Below the pieces are notes generated by a model. It did not search any database. It saw nothing but the letters and a program-made list of their open reading frames with translations, and was not told where the DNA came from. 64,000 nt of DNA from Vicinamibacterales bacterium (GTDB lineage: Bacteria > Acidobacteriota > Vicinamibacteria > Vicinamibacterales > JAMQPK01), in assembly GCA_023717525.1 (NCBI GenBank), contig JAMQPK010000220.1:35026-99025 (forward strand), in the 5' to 3' direction. The stretch's first letter is position 1. Each line of letters opens with the position of its first letter. Positions 7,355 to 15,807 of this stretch are shown here, piece by piece. Made by a program: the position numbers and the translations under genes.

Positions 7355-9418
7355 ATGTCGCGTCGAACACTAGGTGTGATGCTGCCGGCGATTCTGCTTG
7401 GGTGCCTGTTTATTCGTCCATCGACGCCTGTATCGGGACAGAGTGGTGTGACGGGCGGCGAATGGCCCCATTGGGGCGGCGACCATGGGAACACCAAGTA
7501 CTCGCCGCTCGATCAGATCAATCGCGACAACGTGAAAAATCTGCGGATCGCCTGGCGCTGGAAATCCGAAAACTACGGAGCGCGGCCGCAGAACAACATG
7601 GAAGCCACGCCGCTGATGATCGGCGGCGTGCTCTACACGACCGCCGGTGTCCGCCCCAACGTCGTCGCTATCGACGGCGCGACGGGCGAAACGCTCTGGA
7701 GCTATCGCATCGATGAAGGGGAGCGCGGCGACATCGCGCCGCGAAGCGTCTCTCGCGGCGTCGAATACTGGACCGATGGAAAGCAGTCGCGCATCATTCT
7801 GGTGACGCGCGGCTATCGTCTGGTGTCGCTCGATGCAAAGACCGGTTTGCCCGATCCCGCGTTCGGGCGAGGCGGCGTGGTCGACTTGTACGAGGATTTC
7901 GATCAGCCCGCGCCGAAAAATGGCGTCATCAGCTCCACCTCTCCAGCCGTCGTCGTCAGAAACGTGGTCATCATGGGCGCCGCGATGGTCGGGGGCACGG
8001 CGCCGCGATCGAAGGAAAACACGAAAGGCTACATTCGTGGCTTCGACGTGCGCACGGGCAAGCGTTTGTGGACGTTCCACACCGTTCCGAATCCCGGGGA
8101 ATTCGGCAACGATACCTGGCTGAACGATTCGTGGGCGTACACGGGGAACACGGCTGTCTGGTCGCCGTTCTCGGCCGACGACGATCTTGGTTACGTCTAT
8201 CTTCCTGTCGAATCGGCAACGGGCGATTTCTACGGTGGACACCGACCTGGGAATAACCTTTTTGCGGGCAGCCTTGTGTGTCTGGATGCGCGGACCGGGA
8301 AGCGCATCTGGCATCAGCAGCTCGTGCACCACGACATCTGGGACTACGACCTGGCGTCGCCGCCGACGCTCATCAACATTACCGTCAACGGCAAGCCGAT
8401 TCGTGCCGTCGCGCAGACGACCAAGTGGGGCTATCTGTTTGCCTTCGATCGCGTGAACGGCACGCCGGTGTGGCCGATTGAAGAGCGCCGCGTGGAGGCA
8501 GGCACGGTTCCGAGCGAATGGTACTCGCCTACCCAGCCGCACCCAACCAAGCCGGCACCTTACGATCGTCAAGGGGTGAGCGAACAGGATCTCATCGACT
8601 TCACACCAGAACTGAACGCTGAAGCACGCGCGATCATCAAGGAATACAAGATCGGCCCGCTCTTCACGCCGCCAATCGTCGGAGGCACCGATGGATTGCG
8701 GGGAACGCTGCAGATTCCGGCGGCGCAAGGTGCAGCGCTATGGCAAGGCGCAGCGTGGGATCCGGAAACCAACATGCTGTACGTGCCGTCTGTTACCAAC
8801 ATGACCAACAACGCCTTGCAGCCTGGCACCGGACGCTCGGACATGAACTTCATTGGCGGTGGCGGCGGTGGCGGCGGACGGGGCGCACCTCCACCAGAAG
8901 AAGGCGCCGGCGGCGCACGCCGCGGCGGCGGCGGTGGCCGTGGCGGCGCGGCACCCACTCTCGGTCCTGGTGTTGGCCGTGGTCCCTGGGGTATCGGTCC
9001 GCAGGGCCTTCCGCTCGTAAAGCCACCCTACGGAAGAATCACGGCGTACAACATGAACACGGGTGATATCGCGTGGCAGGTTGCCAACGGCGACACCTAC
9101 GAGTGGATCAAGACGCACCCAGCCCTCAAAGGGTTGACTATTCCGCGCACCGGGCGCGCCGACGAAGGCGGCATCGTCGTGACCAAGACGCTGGCCTTTG
9201 CCGGGCAAGGCTGCGGGCTGTTCCGAGGCGGCGGCGGCGGCGGCAACATGTTCGTCGCCTACGACAAGGCGACGGGTGCTGTTGTGCACGAAATGCCGCT
9301 GCCGGCCAACACGTGCGGGAATCCGATGACCTACATGGTGAACGGGAAGCAGTACCTCGCCGTGTCGATCGGCGCTCAGAACTTTCCCGCGGAGGTCATC
9401 GCGCTGACGCTTCCGTAG
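7355..9418 (+). CDS. PQQ-dependent quinoprotein dehydrogenase with glycine-rich insert
   Basis: 687 residues, beginning with a signal peptide (LPAILLGCLFIRP). The rest is a PQQ beta-propeller of the quinoprotein glucose/alcohol dehydrogenase type: EWPHWGGDHGNTKYSPLDQI at the start of blade 1, repeated tryptophan-docking motifs (DGATGETLWSY, DARTGKRIWHQ, KATGAVVHEM) and a C-terminal GNPMTYMVNGKQYLAV. It oxidises a sugar or alcohol in the periplasm and passes electrons to ubiquinone or a cytochrome. No CxxCH heme site is present, so it is not a quinohemoprotein. Residues about 498-535 are an insert of glycine runs with Arg, Ala and Pro (8850-8960), probably a disordered loop. The DNA there is GC-rich and repetitive. 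Confidence 0.88.
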   Translation: MSRRTLGVMLPAILLGCLFIRPSTPVSGQSGVTGGEWPHWGGDHGNTKYSPLDQINRDNVKNLRIAWRWKSENYGARPQNNMEATPLMIGGVLYTTAGVRPNVVAIDGATGETLWSYRIDEGERGDIAPRSVSRGVEYWTDGKQSRIILVTRGYRLVSLDAKTGLPDPAFGRGGVVDLYEDFDQPAPKNGVISSTSPAVVVRNVVIMGAAMVGGTAPRSKENTKGYIRGFDVRTGKRLWTFHTVPNPGEFGNDTWLNDSWAYTGNTAVWSPFSADDDLGYVYLPVESATGDFYGGHRPGNNLFAGSLVCLDARTGKRIWHQQLVHHDIWDYDLASPPTLINITVNGKPIRAVAQTTKWGYLFAFDRVNGTPVWPIEERRVEAGTVPSEWYSPTQPHPTKPAPYDRQGVSEQDLIDFTPELNAEARAIIKEYKIGPLFTPPIVGGTDGLRGTLQIPAAQGAALWQGAAWDPETNMLYVPSVTNMTNNALQPGTGRSDMNFIGGGGGGGGRGAPPPEEGAGGARRGGGGGRGGAAPTLGPGVGRGPWGIGPQGLPLVKPPYGRITAYNMNTGDIAWQVANGDTYEWIKTHPALKGLTIPRTGRADEGGIVVTKTLAFAGQGCGLFRGGGGGGNMFVAYDKATGAVVHEMPLPANTCGNPMTYMVNGKQYLAVSIGAQNFPAEVIALTLP

Positions 9419-9435
9419 GTCGCGTGAACGCTGTC

Positions 9436-10971
9436 TCAGCCTGCCGGTTCGAGGTCGGTGGAGAAGACTGTCTCGCCGGCGAGGTTGACCAGGCGTACGG
9501 TCATCACACGTGTTGCGGCGCTGATGCGGACGAGACCAAAAAACTGCAGTCCTCCCAATGGGCCGGGATATGAGGGTAGGCCGGCTGGTACTCCATTGAA
9601 GCGGACTTCCGGGCCGAAGGTGTTATCGAGCGCCGCAGGCGCACCGGTTCCTGCATGGATAGGTCCGGCGACAAATTCCCAGAACGGCAGGAAATCCTTG
9701 AACTGCGCGCGCTCCGGGTCGTAGTGATGCGCGGCGGCGTAATGGACGTCGGCAGTGACCCACACGACGTTCCTGATCTGGCGCTGTCGAATGAAGCGCA
9801 GAAGGTCGGCGACTTCCAACTCGCGCCCCAGAGGCTCTCCGTTTCCGTTGGCGAACGCCTCGAAGTTGTCGCCGTCTCGTACGATCAGCCCGATCGGCAG
9901 ATCGCTGGCGATCACTTTCCACGCCGCCTTCGACGAGGCCAGGCGGCCCTTCAGCCACTCGATCTGAGCCGGACCTGCGAGCTGCGACTCAGCGGTTCGC
10001 GTCGCCTGTCGATTTGTCGTGTTGGGCCCCCGGTAGGTCCGGAGATCGAGCGTGAAGACATCGAGCAGCGGCCCGTACGGACACTGGCGAAAGATCGGAG
10101 GTCGGTCGCCTGGTTCCAGGCGAATGGGCACATGTTCGAGGAACGCGCGCCTCGCGTTCGAGCTCAGTGCCGCAACGCTCTTGATTGTGTACCGGTCGTC
10201 GCCTTCGAGGGTCTGCTGCGGGTACCAGTTATTGCGGACTTCGTGATCGTCCCACAGCGCTATCTGGGGTACCTCCGCATTGAATCGACGAACGTGCTCG
10301 TCGAGCAGGTTATAGAGGTGGTTTCCGCGGAACTCGTCGAGCGTTTCGGCAACCTTCGACTTCGCGGGCGTGACGACGTTCTTCCAGATGCCGCCATCCG
10401 GCAGCCGCACCTCTTCCACCAGCGGCCCATCCGCATAGACTGTGTCGCCGCAATGAATGAAGAAGTCCGGTTGCGCGCGCCGCATCGTCTCGAACATCTT
10501 CAAGCCGCCCCACTGGAGATTGATGCCCCAGCCCTGACCGACAGTGTCTGCCGCCCACGCGAAGCTGAGGTCGCCCGGCCGCGCCGGCGCAGAAAGAAAA
10601 CTGCCCTGTGAGGGCAGGCTCTGATTGCGCGAATCGCGAAGATCCTCGAAACGAACGCGGTAGAAGATCCGCTGGCCTGACGGAAGGCCTGAAAGGTCGA
10701 TCCGGGCCGTGAAGCCCGATTCTGCGCGAGCCACCGAACCGGCCGCTCGCTGAATGTTCTGGAATGACTCGGTCGTCGACCACTCGACCAGCATTCGGGA
10801 GGCTCGATCGCTGCGGCTCCAGACGATTGCGCGGTTGCCGGTGACGTCACCGGCGGCTGTGCCGTAGCTGATTGAGGGTCGTGAGGATTCCTGGCGGAGC
10901 ACAGCAGGGGCAAATGCAAATGCCCCTGCTGCACGTGTTGTCGTCGAAAGAAAACGGCGCCTGCCGATCAA
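9436..10971 (-). CDS. phoD: PhoD-type alkaline phosphatase/phosphodiesterase, Tat-exported
   Basis: 511 residues from a TTG. The N-terminus IGRRRFLSTTTRAAGAFAFA is a twin-arginine signal. The body is PhoD-like: a first fibronectin-like part (ISYGTAAGDVTGNRAIVWSR), then the metallophosphatase domain with CGDTVYADGP, ALWDDHEVRNNW and WVTADVHYA, which carry the metal ligands of this family. PhoD enzymes hydrolyse phosphomono- and diesters in the periplasm or outside the cell, often using Fe and Ca. The gene converges on the quinoprotein gene with 17 bases between the stops. Upstream of its start lies the heptamer repeat tract, whose first units supply the AAGGA that would act as its ribosome binding site. 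Confidence 0.9.
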   Translation of the reverse strand: MIGRRRFLSTTTRAAGAFAFAPAVLRQESSRPSISYGTAAGDVTGNRAIVWSRSDRASRMLVEWSTTESFQNIQRAAGSVARAESGFTARIDLSGLPSGQRIFYRVRFEDLRDSRNQSLPSQGSFLSAPARPGDLSFAWAADTVGQGWGINLQWGGLKMFETMRRAQPDFFIHCGDTVYADGPLVEEVRLPDGGIWKNVVTPAKSKVAETLDEFRGNHLYNLLDEHVRRFNAEVPQIALWDDHEVRNNWYPQQTLEGDDRYTIKSVAALSSNARRAFLEHVPIRLEPGDRPPIFRQCPYGPLLDVFTLDLRTYRGPNTTNRQATRTAESQLAGPAQIEWLKGRLASSKAAWKVIASDLPIGLIVRDGDNFEAFANGNGEPLGRELEVADLLRFIRQRQIRNVVWVTADVHYAAAHHYDPERAQFKDFLPFWEFVAGPIHAGTGAPAALDNTFGPEVRFNGVPAGLPSYPGPLGGLQFFGLVRISAATRVMTVRLVNLAGETVFSTDLEPAG

Positions 10972-10975
10972 CGCT

Positions 10976-11052
10976 GGTCCTTGGTCCTTCGTCCTTCGTC
11001 CTTGGTCCCGACGATGGACGATGGGCCATCGACGATGGACGATGGACGGCCG
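10976..11052 (+). repeat. Heptameric short tandem repeat, 11 units in register
   Basis: Eleven consecutive 7-bp units fill most of the gap between the phoD start and the aldolase stop: GGTCCTT twice, CGTCCTT twice, GGTCCCG, ACGATGG twice, the inverted GCCATCG, ACGATGG twice, and a degenerate last unit. The second half is the reverse complement of the tract at 3821-3869; the first half resembles the tracts around 12.6 and 13.0 kb. Confidence 0.85.
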
Positions 11053-11057
11053 TCAGC

Positions 11058-12128
11058 TTAGTTCGTCGGTTTCGCCGCCCAGGGGCCGACTTCCGGCTTG
11101 CCCTGCGTGTTGGCCAGCGGACCGAGCTCGCCCTGCACACCACGCGTGATTGCGGCCGTTTCGCTGGCGTTCTGGAAGCAGGTGAAGTCCGGCCGGTCGC
11201 GCCATGCGAACGGACCGCAGAGACGCTTGCCTGCGCCGATGGCGGCGTCGTGCACGATATTGATGATGCGCTCGTAGTCGGGCGTGCCCTGTGCGTACCC
11301 AGAGAAGTTGCCCAGGTCGCCGCTTGCGGCGAAGAGCGCCGTCACGCCGGGGATCTTCGCAATCTCATGCGCATTCTTCACGCCTTCGAGCGTCTCGATC
11401 ATCAGAATGAGCACGATATTGTCGTTGATCGTCTGGCGATAGCCACCGGGGACGCCGCCGAACATCGCGGGATCGAACGCCTGCCCGCCGCCGTTGCTGC
11501 GACGGCCGAGAGGCGGGAAGTAGGTCCAGTTGCGCGCGGCCGTGGCTTCTTCAACTGTGTCAACCGTGGGCACGACGACTACCAGCGCGCCGGCATCGAC
11601 CGCGTGCTGGATTTCTTTTTCGTCGGTGTACGCGACGCGTGTGCCAGGCACCGCTTTCGCGTGCGGGCAGGTGCGCCACAAACGTGCGGCTGCCGACCAG
11701 TCACGATTGTCGTGCTGCATCTCGGTCCAGATGAAGTCGTAGCCGGCGTTGGCCATCGCGCAGTAGGTGCTCGCGTCGGTCGCGCCGAAGACCGTGCCGC
11801 CCGTCACCTTCTGGCCCGCCATCATCTTCAGCTTGACCGGGTTCCAGATCTTGGAGCCCGCCGGTGGAGCGAAGGCTGAACCGTACTTCCAGGCATCCGA
11901 ATTGAACGGACCGGTATTCTGGGCGCCAGCCGGCGGAGTCTGTTTGGCGTTGCTGTCCTTGCCCGCGGGGGCGGCGAGCGGAAACTGCATCTTCCCGGCA
12001 TCCGGGTTATTGGCGTAGGGGTCGGCGCCAGCCGGGCCACCCTGTCGCGCCGGAGCCTGTCCCTGTGCGCTGAACGTGGCGATTCCTAACGCTGTGACGG
12101 CCGTCACAGCAAAAAGCAGACGTTTCAC
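11058..12128 (-). CDS. HpcH/HpaI-type aldolase (citrate-lyase fold) with signal peptide
   Basis: 356 residues from the GTG at 12128, chosen because AGGAGG sits six bases before it. The start VKRLLFAVTAVTALGIATFSAQG is a typical Sec signal, followed by a low-complexity linker. The catalytic region belongs to the HpcH/HpaI aldolase family: GATDASTYCAMANAGYDF, FIWTEMQHDNRDW, a metal-binding LILMIETLEGV glutamate and AASGDLGNFSG aspartate. Family members are cytosolic class II retro-aldolases acting on 4-hydroxy-2-oxo acids, so an exported one is unusual. The substrate is unknown. The downstream intergenic space holds the heptamer repeat, and a carboxymuconolactone decarboxylase-like gene lies upstream on the same strand. 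Confidence 0.82.
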   Translation of the reverse strand: MKRLLFAVTAVTALGIATFSAQGQAPARQGGPAGADPYANNPDAGKMQFPLAAPAGKDSNAKQTPPAGAQNTGPFNSDAWKYGSAFAPPAGSKIWNPVKLKMMAGQKVTGGTVFGATDASTYCAMANAGYDFIWTEMQHDNRDWSAAARLWRTCPHAKAVPGTRVAYTDEKEIQHAVDAGALVVVVPTVDTVEEATAARNWTYFPPLGRRSNGGGQAFDPAMFGGVPGGYRQTINDNIVLILMIETLEGVKNAHEIAKIPGVTALFAASGDLGNFSGYAQGTPDYERIINIVHDAAIGAGKRLCGPFAWRDRPDFTCFQNASETAAITRGVQGELGPLANTQGKPEVGPWAAKPTN

Positions 12129-12134
12129 TTCAAA

Positions 12135-12140
12135 CCTCCT
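12135..12140 (-). promoter_or_regulatory. RBS deciding the aldolase start
   Basis: AGGAGG on the minus strand, six bases before the GTG at 12128. It rules out longer starts up to 12197. Confidence 0.8.
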
Positions 12141-12205
12141 TATGAGTGCGACTGTTCGCAGAGGGAGAATATGCACCCGTACGTCCCCTGAGGGCAAGCG
12201 TTACC

Positions 12206-12541
12206 TTACGGTTGTGCGTCGAAGAATTTCAGGGCCATCGTGCCGTGTGTCGTGGCTGCACCGGCACGCAACGCGGCGGCGAGCAGCGCCGATTCGACGA
12301 GCTCTTCGCGCGTCGCGCCGGCCGCCTTGGCCGCTTTTGAATGGGCCTCGATGCAGTACGGGCACATCTGGGCGCATGCGACCGCGACCGCGATCAGCTC
12401 TCGATACTTTCTGGGGATGGCGCCGTCGGTTCGCGCCGTGATTTTTTCGAGATTCAACCACGCCTCGTAGTCGGCAGGGGCGAGTTTCCTCATTTCTCTG
12501 AGAAGACGAATGTCAGCTGGATCGTGAAAGTGGTCGCTCAA
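12206..12541 (-). CDS. Carboxymuconolactone decarboxylase / AhpD-like protein
   Basis: 111 residues from a TTG supported by GGAGG seven bases upstream. The all-helical CMD/AhpD-like fold is shown by YRELIAVAVACAQMCPYC followed by IEAHSKAAKAAGATREE. It includes C60, C63 and H67, the CxxC-plus-histidine arrangement of AhpD-type alkylhydroperoxidases rather than true decarboxylases. Such proteins reduce peroxides or act as disulfide oxidoreductases in the cytoplasm. It lies 77 bases upstream of the aldolase on the same strand. Confidence 0.88.
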   Translation of the reverse strand: MSDHFHDPADIRLLREMRKLAPADYEAWLNLEKITARTDGAIPRKYRELIAVAVACAQMCPYCIEAHSKAAKAAGATREELVESALLAAALRAGAATTHGTMALKFFDAQP

Positions 12542-12548
12542 ATGAAGG

Positions 12549-12553
12549 CCTCC
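12549..12553 (-). promoter_or_regulatory. RBS supporting a TTG start
   Basis: GGAGG on the minus strand, seven bases before the TTG at 12541 of the AhpD-like gene. No ATG or GTG is better placed. Confidence 0.55.
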
Positions 12554-12595
12554 GGGCAGAGGATACCAATCTACTGCGGAAGACGCACGATGAAG

Positions 12596-12630
12596 TTAGT
12601 TATTGGTCGTCAGTCGTTGGTCGTGCGCGG
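12596..12630 (+). repeat. Degenerate heptamer tract upstream of the four-helix-bundle gene
   Basis: Seven-bp units in register: TTAGTTA, TTGGTCG, TCAGTCG, TTGGTCG, then a degenerate unit. It lies 26 bases before the ATG at 12656 and is more degenerate than the tracts at 3.8 and 11.0 kb. Confidence 0.55.
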
Positions 12631-12655
12631 GCAGGGTTCTTGCCGTGCTCTCGAC

Positions 12656-13039
12656 ATGATCGCAAAGACTCTCATCGATTTACAGGTCTATCAGAAAGCG
12701 CTCGTCGGATCGTTCGCAGTTTCTGCACTCTTGAAGCACCCCCAGCTGCGCAAAGACCGCAAACTGAGCGAACAACTTGGCGCAGCCGCCGATTCGGTGT
12801 GCAGCAACATCGCCGAAGGGTTCGCACAGCAGTCCGACCGGAAATTCACGCTCTATCTCTTTGTTGCACGAGGATCGGCCAACGAGGTACGCGCGCATCT
12901 GGCTGTGGCCCGCAACCGAGACCATATCACCGCCGAGGAACTTTCAGAACTGAGCCGTACCTACGACGAGATCGGGCGGATGTTGACGCGCTTCATCCAG
13001 TATCTGCGCCGGTCGGATCGCCGGGAGCAGGCAAAGTAG
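12656..13039 (+). CDS. Four-helix-bundle protein (23S rRNA intervening-sequence / S23 family)
   Basis: 127 residues. DLQVYQKALV at the start, QLGAAADSVCSNIAEGFAQ in the middle, and a C-terminal ELSRTYDEIGRMLTRFIQYL are the conserved pattern of the S23 / four-helix-bundle family. Members were first noted in intervening sequences of 23S rRNA genes; similar folds act as accessory proteins of diversity-generating retroelements. The molecular function is not established. The ATG at 12656 gives a protein beginning close to the family's usual start. An in-frame ATG at 12590 would add residues encoded by the upstream heptamer tract. Heptamer-like repeats flank both ends, one overlapping the stop codon, so the gene and its repeats may form one dispersed unit. 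No reverse transcriptase or rRNA gene is near. Confidence 0.85.
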   Translation: MIAKTLIDLQVYQKALVGSFAVSALLKHPQLRKDRKLSEQLGAAADSVCSNIAEGFAQQSDRKFTLYLFVARGSANEVRAHLAVARNRDHITAEELSELSRTYDEIGRMLTRFIQYLRRSDRREQAK

Positions 13040-13066
13040 GTTCTTGGTCCTTTGTCCCCGGTCTCA
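13039..13066 (+). repeat. Degenerate heptamer tract downstream of the four-helix-bundle gene
   Basis: Units GGTTCTT, GGTCCTT, TGTCCCC and GGTCTCA in register, starting at the last base of the stop codon. GGTCCTT is identical to units of the tract at 10976. Confidence 0.55.
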
Positions 13067-13132
13067 GCCGGCCCGCCGCCAACGCCGGGTTCTTCATGCG
13101 GCCTGACTGTTGTGACGGATACAATCTCCCGG

Positions 13133-15106
13133 ATGCCGGCACTCACGGTAGTGGTCGTCGTCTACAACATTCCGCGCGAGGCGCCACGGACGCTCTTCTC
13201 GTTGTCGGCTGACTACCAGCGGGACATCGATCCCGAAGAATACGAAATCATCGTCGTCGATAACGGTTCGAGTCCACCCTTCGATCCGAGGGTCCTCGAT
13301 GGACTGCAGGGTAACTTTCGTCTGCTCAGAATTGACGATGCACCCGCGTCACCGGCTCACGCTGCGAATCGCGGTCTGGCGGCGGCGCGGGGTGCGGTGG
13401 TCGGCCTGTTGATCGACGGAGCCCGTCTCGTCACTCCTGGTCTGTTGCACTACGCGTTGCTCGGGGCGAACAGTCATCCGAAGGCGGTCGTTGCCAGCCT
13501 TGGCTGGTATCTCGGTGGCGACCTGCAGGGAGCTGCCGCGGAAGCCGGCTACAACCAGGCGCGCGAAGACGCGTTGCTGTCGTCGATCGACTGGCCGACG
13601 GACGGATATCGTCTGTTCGACATCGGAACCCTCGACGAATCCTCGGTCGACGGCTGGATGGCACCGATTTCCGAAACCAATACGTTATTCATGCGTCGCC
13701 AGTTGTGGGATCTCCTGGGGGGGTTGGACGAGCGTTTCGACGCCGCGGGGGGTGGTTTGGTCAACCTCGATATCTACCGCCGGGCCTTGCAGCTCGACGG
13801 AGCGGACCCGGTCGTCCTCCTCGGAGAAGCGTCGTTCCATCAACTGCATGGGGGGGTCTCGACGAATGCGGGCCAGTCCCAGCAGCTCGATAACTGGGAT
13901 CGCTGGCATTCGCAGTACCGACAACTCCGCAGCGTCGACTGGACCTGGGTGCCCCGGCGGAGCCCTGCAACGCTGATCGGCAGGCTTCCGGCGGAGGCGA
14001 TGTCGCGATTCGTCCACTCGGCCATCAGCCCGGTACGTGCGGACGTTCACCCGCTTGGGCCAGCGTTCGATCAGGGCACCTGGTCGCCGACACCGGTGGC
14101 CCGGCCGGCCGACCCAGTCACCGCCGGCCTTGTCGATCTCGCGCATATGGAGCTCAGGCGCGGTCGACCGGGTGCGGCCGGAGCCGTAGCCCGATTCGCT
14201 CGCCATCGCGATCCCGACAATCACGAGTTACGGCGCCTCATGTCCCTGACCGCCAATCACGTCCGCTTCGAGCCGGATGACGCACATCGGGCCGTGGCCT
14301 TGGCGCGTGCGCATCAGATCGTCGGTGACCTGGCCGGCGCGACTGCTCATTTCAGGAAAGCGCTCGACCGTCAACCAGGCTTGGTCGACGCGCACGTCGG
14401 ACTGTCTGAGCTGCGGATGCCGGCGGAGCATTATCTGGTTTGGTTGCAGCGGCTGTACGACCTGTTGGCGCCCGCCACAGCCCTCGAGATTGGGATCTAC
14501 CACGGGCAGTCGCTCGCGCTGCATCGTCCACCGACCGTGGTAATCGGCGTCGACCCCCAGCCATTGGTAGCTCAGCCGCTCCAGACCGAGACGCACATCT
14601 TTACGCAGACGAGCGATGCCTTCTTCGCGAGCCAGCGGCTCGACGCGTTGCTCGGTGGACGCCCGCTCTCGGTGGGGTTCATCGACGGACTACACCTCTT
14701 CGAACAAGCGCTGCGGGACTTCATGAATCTCGAAGCCCATTGCGGACCAGAATCCACGATTCTTATTCACGACACGGTTCCGCTGGACGAACCGACGCAG
14801 CGTCGCGAAATGGACACGGTGTTCCACACCGGCGACGTCTGGCGCACCGTCTTGTGCCTCAGGAAGTATCGACCCGGCCTGCAAATGTTCACCATCGCGA
14901 CGCCGCCCACCGGCCTCACGGTCGTGACCGGTTTGGATCCGAGCTCGCGACTCCTGGAAGCGCACTATGATGAGTATGTGAACGAGTTTCTTTCCATTCC
15001 ATTCGTCGCCATCGAGAACGATCTGAGCCGTGCGCTTAACGTGGTAGCGGCCGATCTTCCCTCCGTCGAACGCCTACTCGGCGAGCGGCGGTCTACCAGG
15101 TCGTGA
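13133..15106 (+). CDS. Bifunctional GT2 glycosyltransferase / SAM methyltransferase
   Basis: 657 residues from the ATG at 13133. Residues about 1-230 are a GT2 (GT-A fold) domain: LTVVVVVYNIPREAP, EIIVVDNGSSP and a later DERFDAAGGG segment where the acceptor loop is expected. A middle part (about 320-430) is helical and TPR-like (AVALARAHQIVGDLAGA). The C-terminal part (about 440-620) is a Methyltransf_24-type domain: ALEIGIYHGQS, IGVDPQP, GFIDGLHLFEQALRDF and ILIHDTVP. A single protein would thus add a sugar and methylate a sugar of the same chain (inference). It starts a run of five methyltransferase genes. The ORF can be read upstream to 13052, but those residues are not family-like. Confidence 0.82.
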   Translation: MPALTVVVVVYNIPREAPRTLFSLSADYQRDIDPEEYEIIVVDNGSSPPFDPRVLDGLQGNFRLLRIDDAPASPAHAANRGLAAARGAVVGLLIDGARLVTPGLLHYALLGANSHPKAVVASLGWYLGGDLQGAAAEAGYNQAREDALLSSIDWPTDGYRLFDIGTLDESSVDGWMAPISETNTLFMRRQLWDLLGGLDERFDAAGGGLVNLDIYRRALQLDGADPVVLLGEASFHQLHGGVSTNAGQSQQLDNWDRWHSQYRQLRSVDWTWVPRRSPATLIGRLPAEAMSRFVHSAISPVRADVHPLGPAFDQGTWSPTPVARPADPVTAGLVDLAHMELRRGRPGAAGAVARFARHRDPDNHELRRLMSLTANHVRFEPDDAHRAVALARAHQIVGDLAGATAHFRKALDRQPGLVDAHVGLSELRMPAEHYLVWLQRLYDLLAPATALEIGIYHGQSLALHRPPTVVIGVDPQPLVAQPLQTETHIFTQTSDAFFASQRLDALLGGRPLSVGFIDGLHLFEQALRDFMNLEAHCGPESTILIHDTVPLDEPTQRREMDTVFHTGDVWRTVLCLRKYRPGLQMFTIATPPTGLTVVTGLDPSSRLLEAHYDEYVNEFLSIPFVAIENDLSRALNVVAADLPSVERLLGERRSTRS

Positions 15107-15110
15107 CACC

Positions 15111-15800
15111 ATGATTCGCCAGGGTTCATACGTTGTCGATCGAGACCAGGCCGCTTTGTCGTCAGGGGATACCGAGGCCGTCGATCGATTTCACGAGCTT
15201 TATTACCAACGCTGGGTTAACCAGTCCGACACTATCAACCTGAGCTGGTTCGGATACCGGCTGCTGAAGTGCCCGATGGACATGTGGATGTATCAGGAAC
15301 TGCTGGTACGCACGCGGCCGGACTTCGTAGTGGAGGCGGGTACTTATCTGGGGGGCAGTGCGCTGTATCTGGCGACCATCCTCGACCAGCTCGGGCACGG
15401 ACGGGTCATTACGATCGACATCACTCCACAACCCGATCGCCCGGTCCATCCGCGCATCGACTATGTTCTCGGGTCGAGCATCGATCCGGCGGTGGTGCAG
15501 GGCGTGTTCGGATCGGTTGCCGGGCGGCGCGCCATGGTCATTCTGGATTCCGATCACACCGAAGACCACGTTCACGCGGAGATGACCGCATATAGCCCGC
15601 TCGTGCACGTTGGCGACTACATGATCGTTGAGGACACCAACGTCAATGGCCACCCGGCATGGCCGGCGTTCGGGCCTGGTCCGATGGAGGCCGTAGACCG
15701 ATTCCTATCGCAGCGGCAAGATTTCGAGGTGGACTCGCGCTGCGAGCGCTTCCTGATGACGCTGAACCCGCGTGGGTACCTGCGGCGCTGCGCGAGCTGA
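15111..15800 (+). CDS. CmcI-family methyltransferase/hydroxylase-like protein
   Basis: 229 residues with the layout of the cephalosporin hydroxylase (CmcI) family, a Rossmann SAM-binding fold: PDFVVEAGTYLGGSALYLA (SAM loop), VITIDITPQ, MVILDSDHTEDHV with the metal-binding aspartate/histidine region, and YMIVEDTNVNG. Most members encoded outside antibiotic clusters are sugar O-methyltransferases, for example on rhamnose. The context of glycosyltransferases supports that reading over hydroxylation. It is separated from its neighbours by four and seven bases, so the run is one operon. Confidence 0.85.
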   Translation: MIRQGSYVVDRDQAALSSGDTEAVDRFHELYYQRWVNQSDTINLSWFGYRLLKCPMDMWMYQELLVRTRPDFVVEAGTYLGGSALYLATILDQLGHGRVITIDITPQPDRPVHPRIDYVLGSSIDPAVVQGVFGSVAGRRAMVILDSDHTEDHVHAEMTAYSPLVHVGDYMIVEDTNVNGHPAWPAFGPGPMEAVDRFLSQRQDFEVDSRCERFLMTLNPRGYLRRCAS

Positions 15801-15807
15801 TACCGAC

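Noticed and set aside
8850-8960. Glycine-codon-rich block in the quinoprotein gene as an inserted element
   Set aside because: It is in frame, has no flanking duplication, and glycine-rich loops occur in this kind of protein; treated as a disordered insert.
9655-10611. 318-residue open frame on the plus strand opposite phoD
   Set aside because: phoD has clear family motifs over the whole stretch; the antisense frame has none.
12656-13039. Four-helix-bundle gene as part of a diversity-generating retroelement or a 23S rRNA intervening sequence
   Set aside because: No reverse transcriptase, variable/template repeat pair or rRNA sequence is present nearby.
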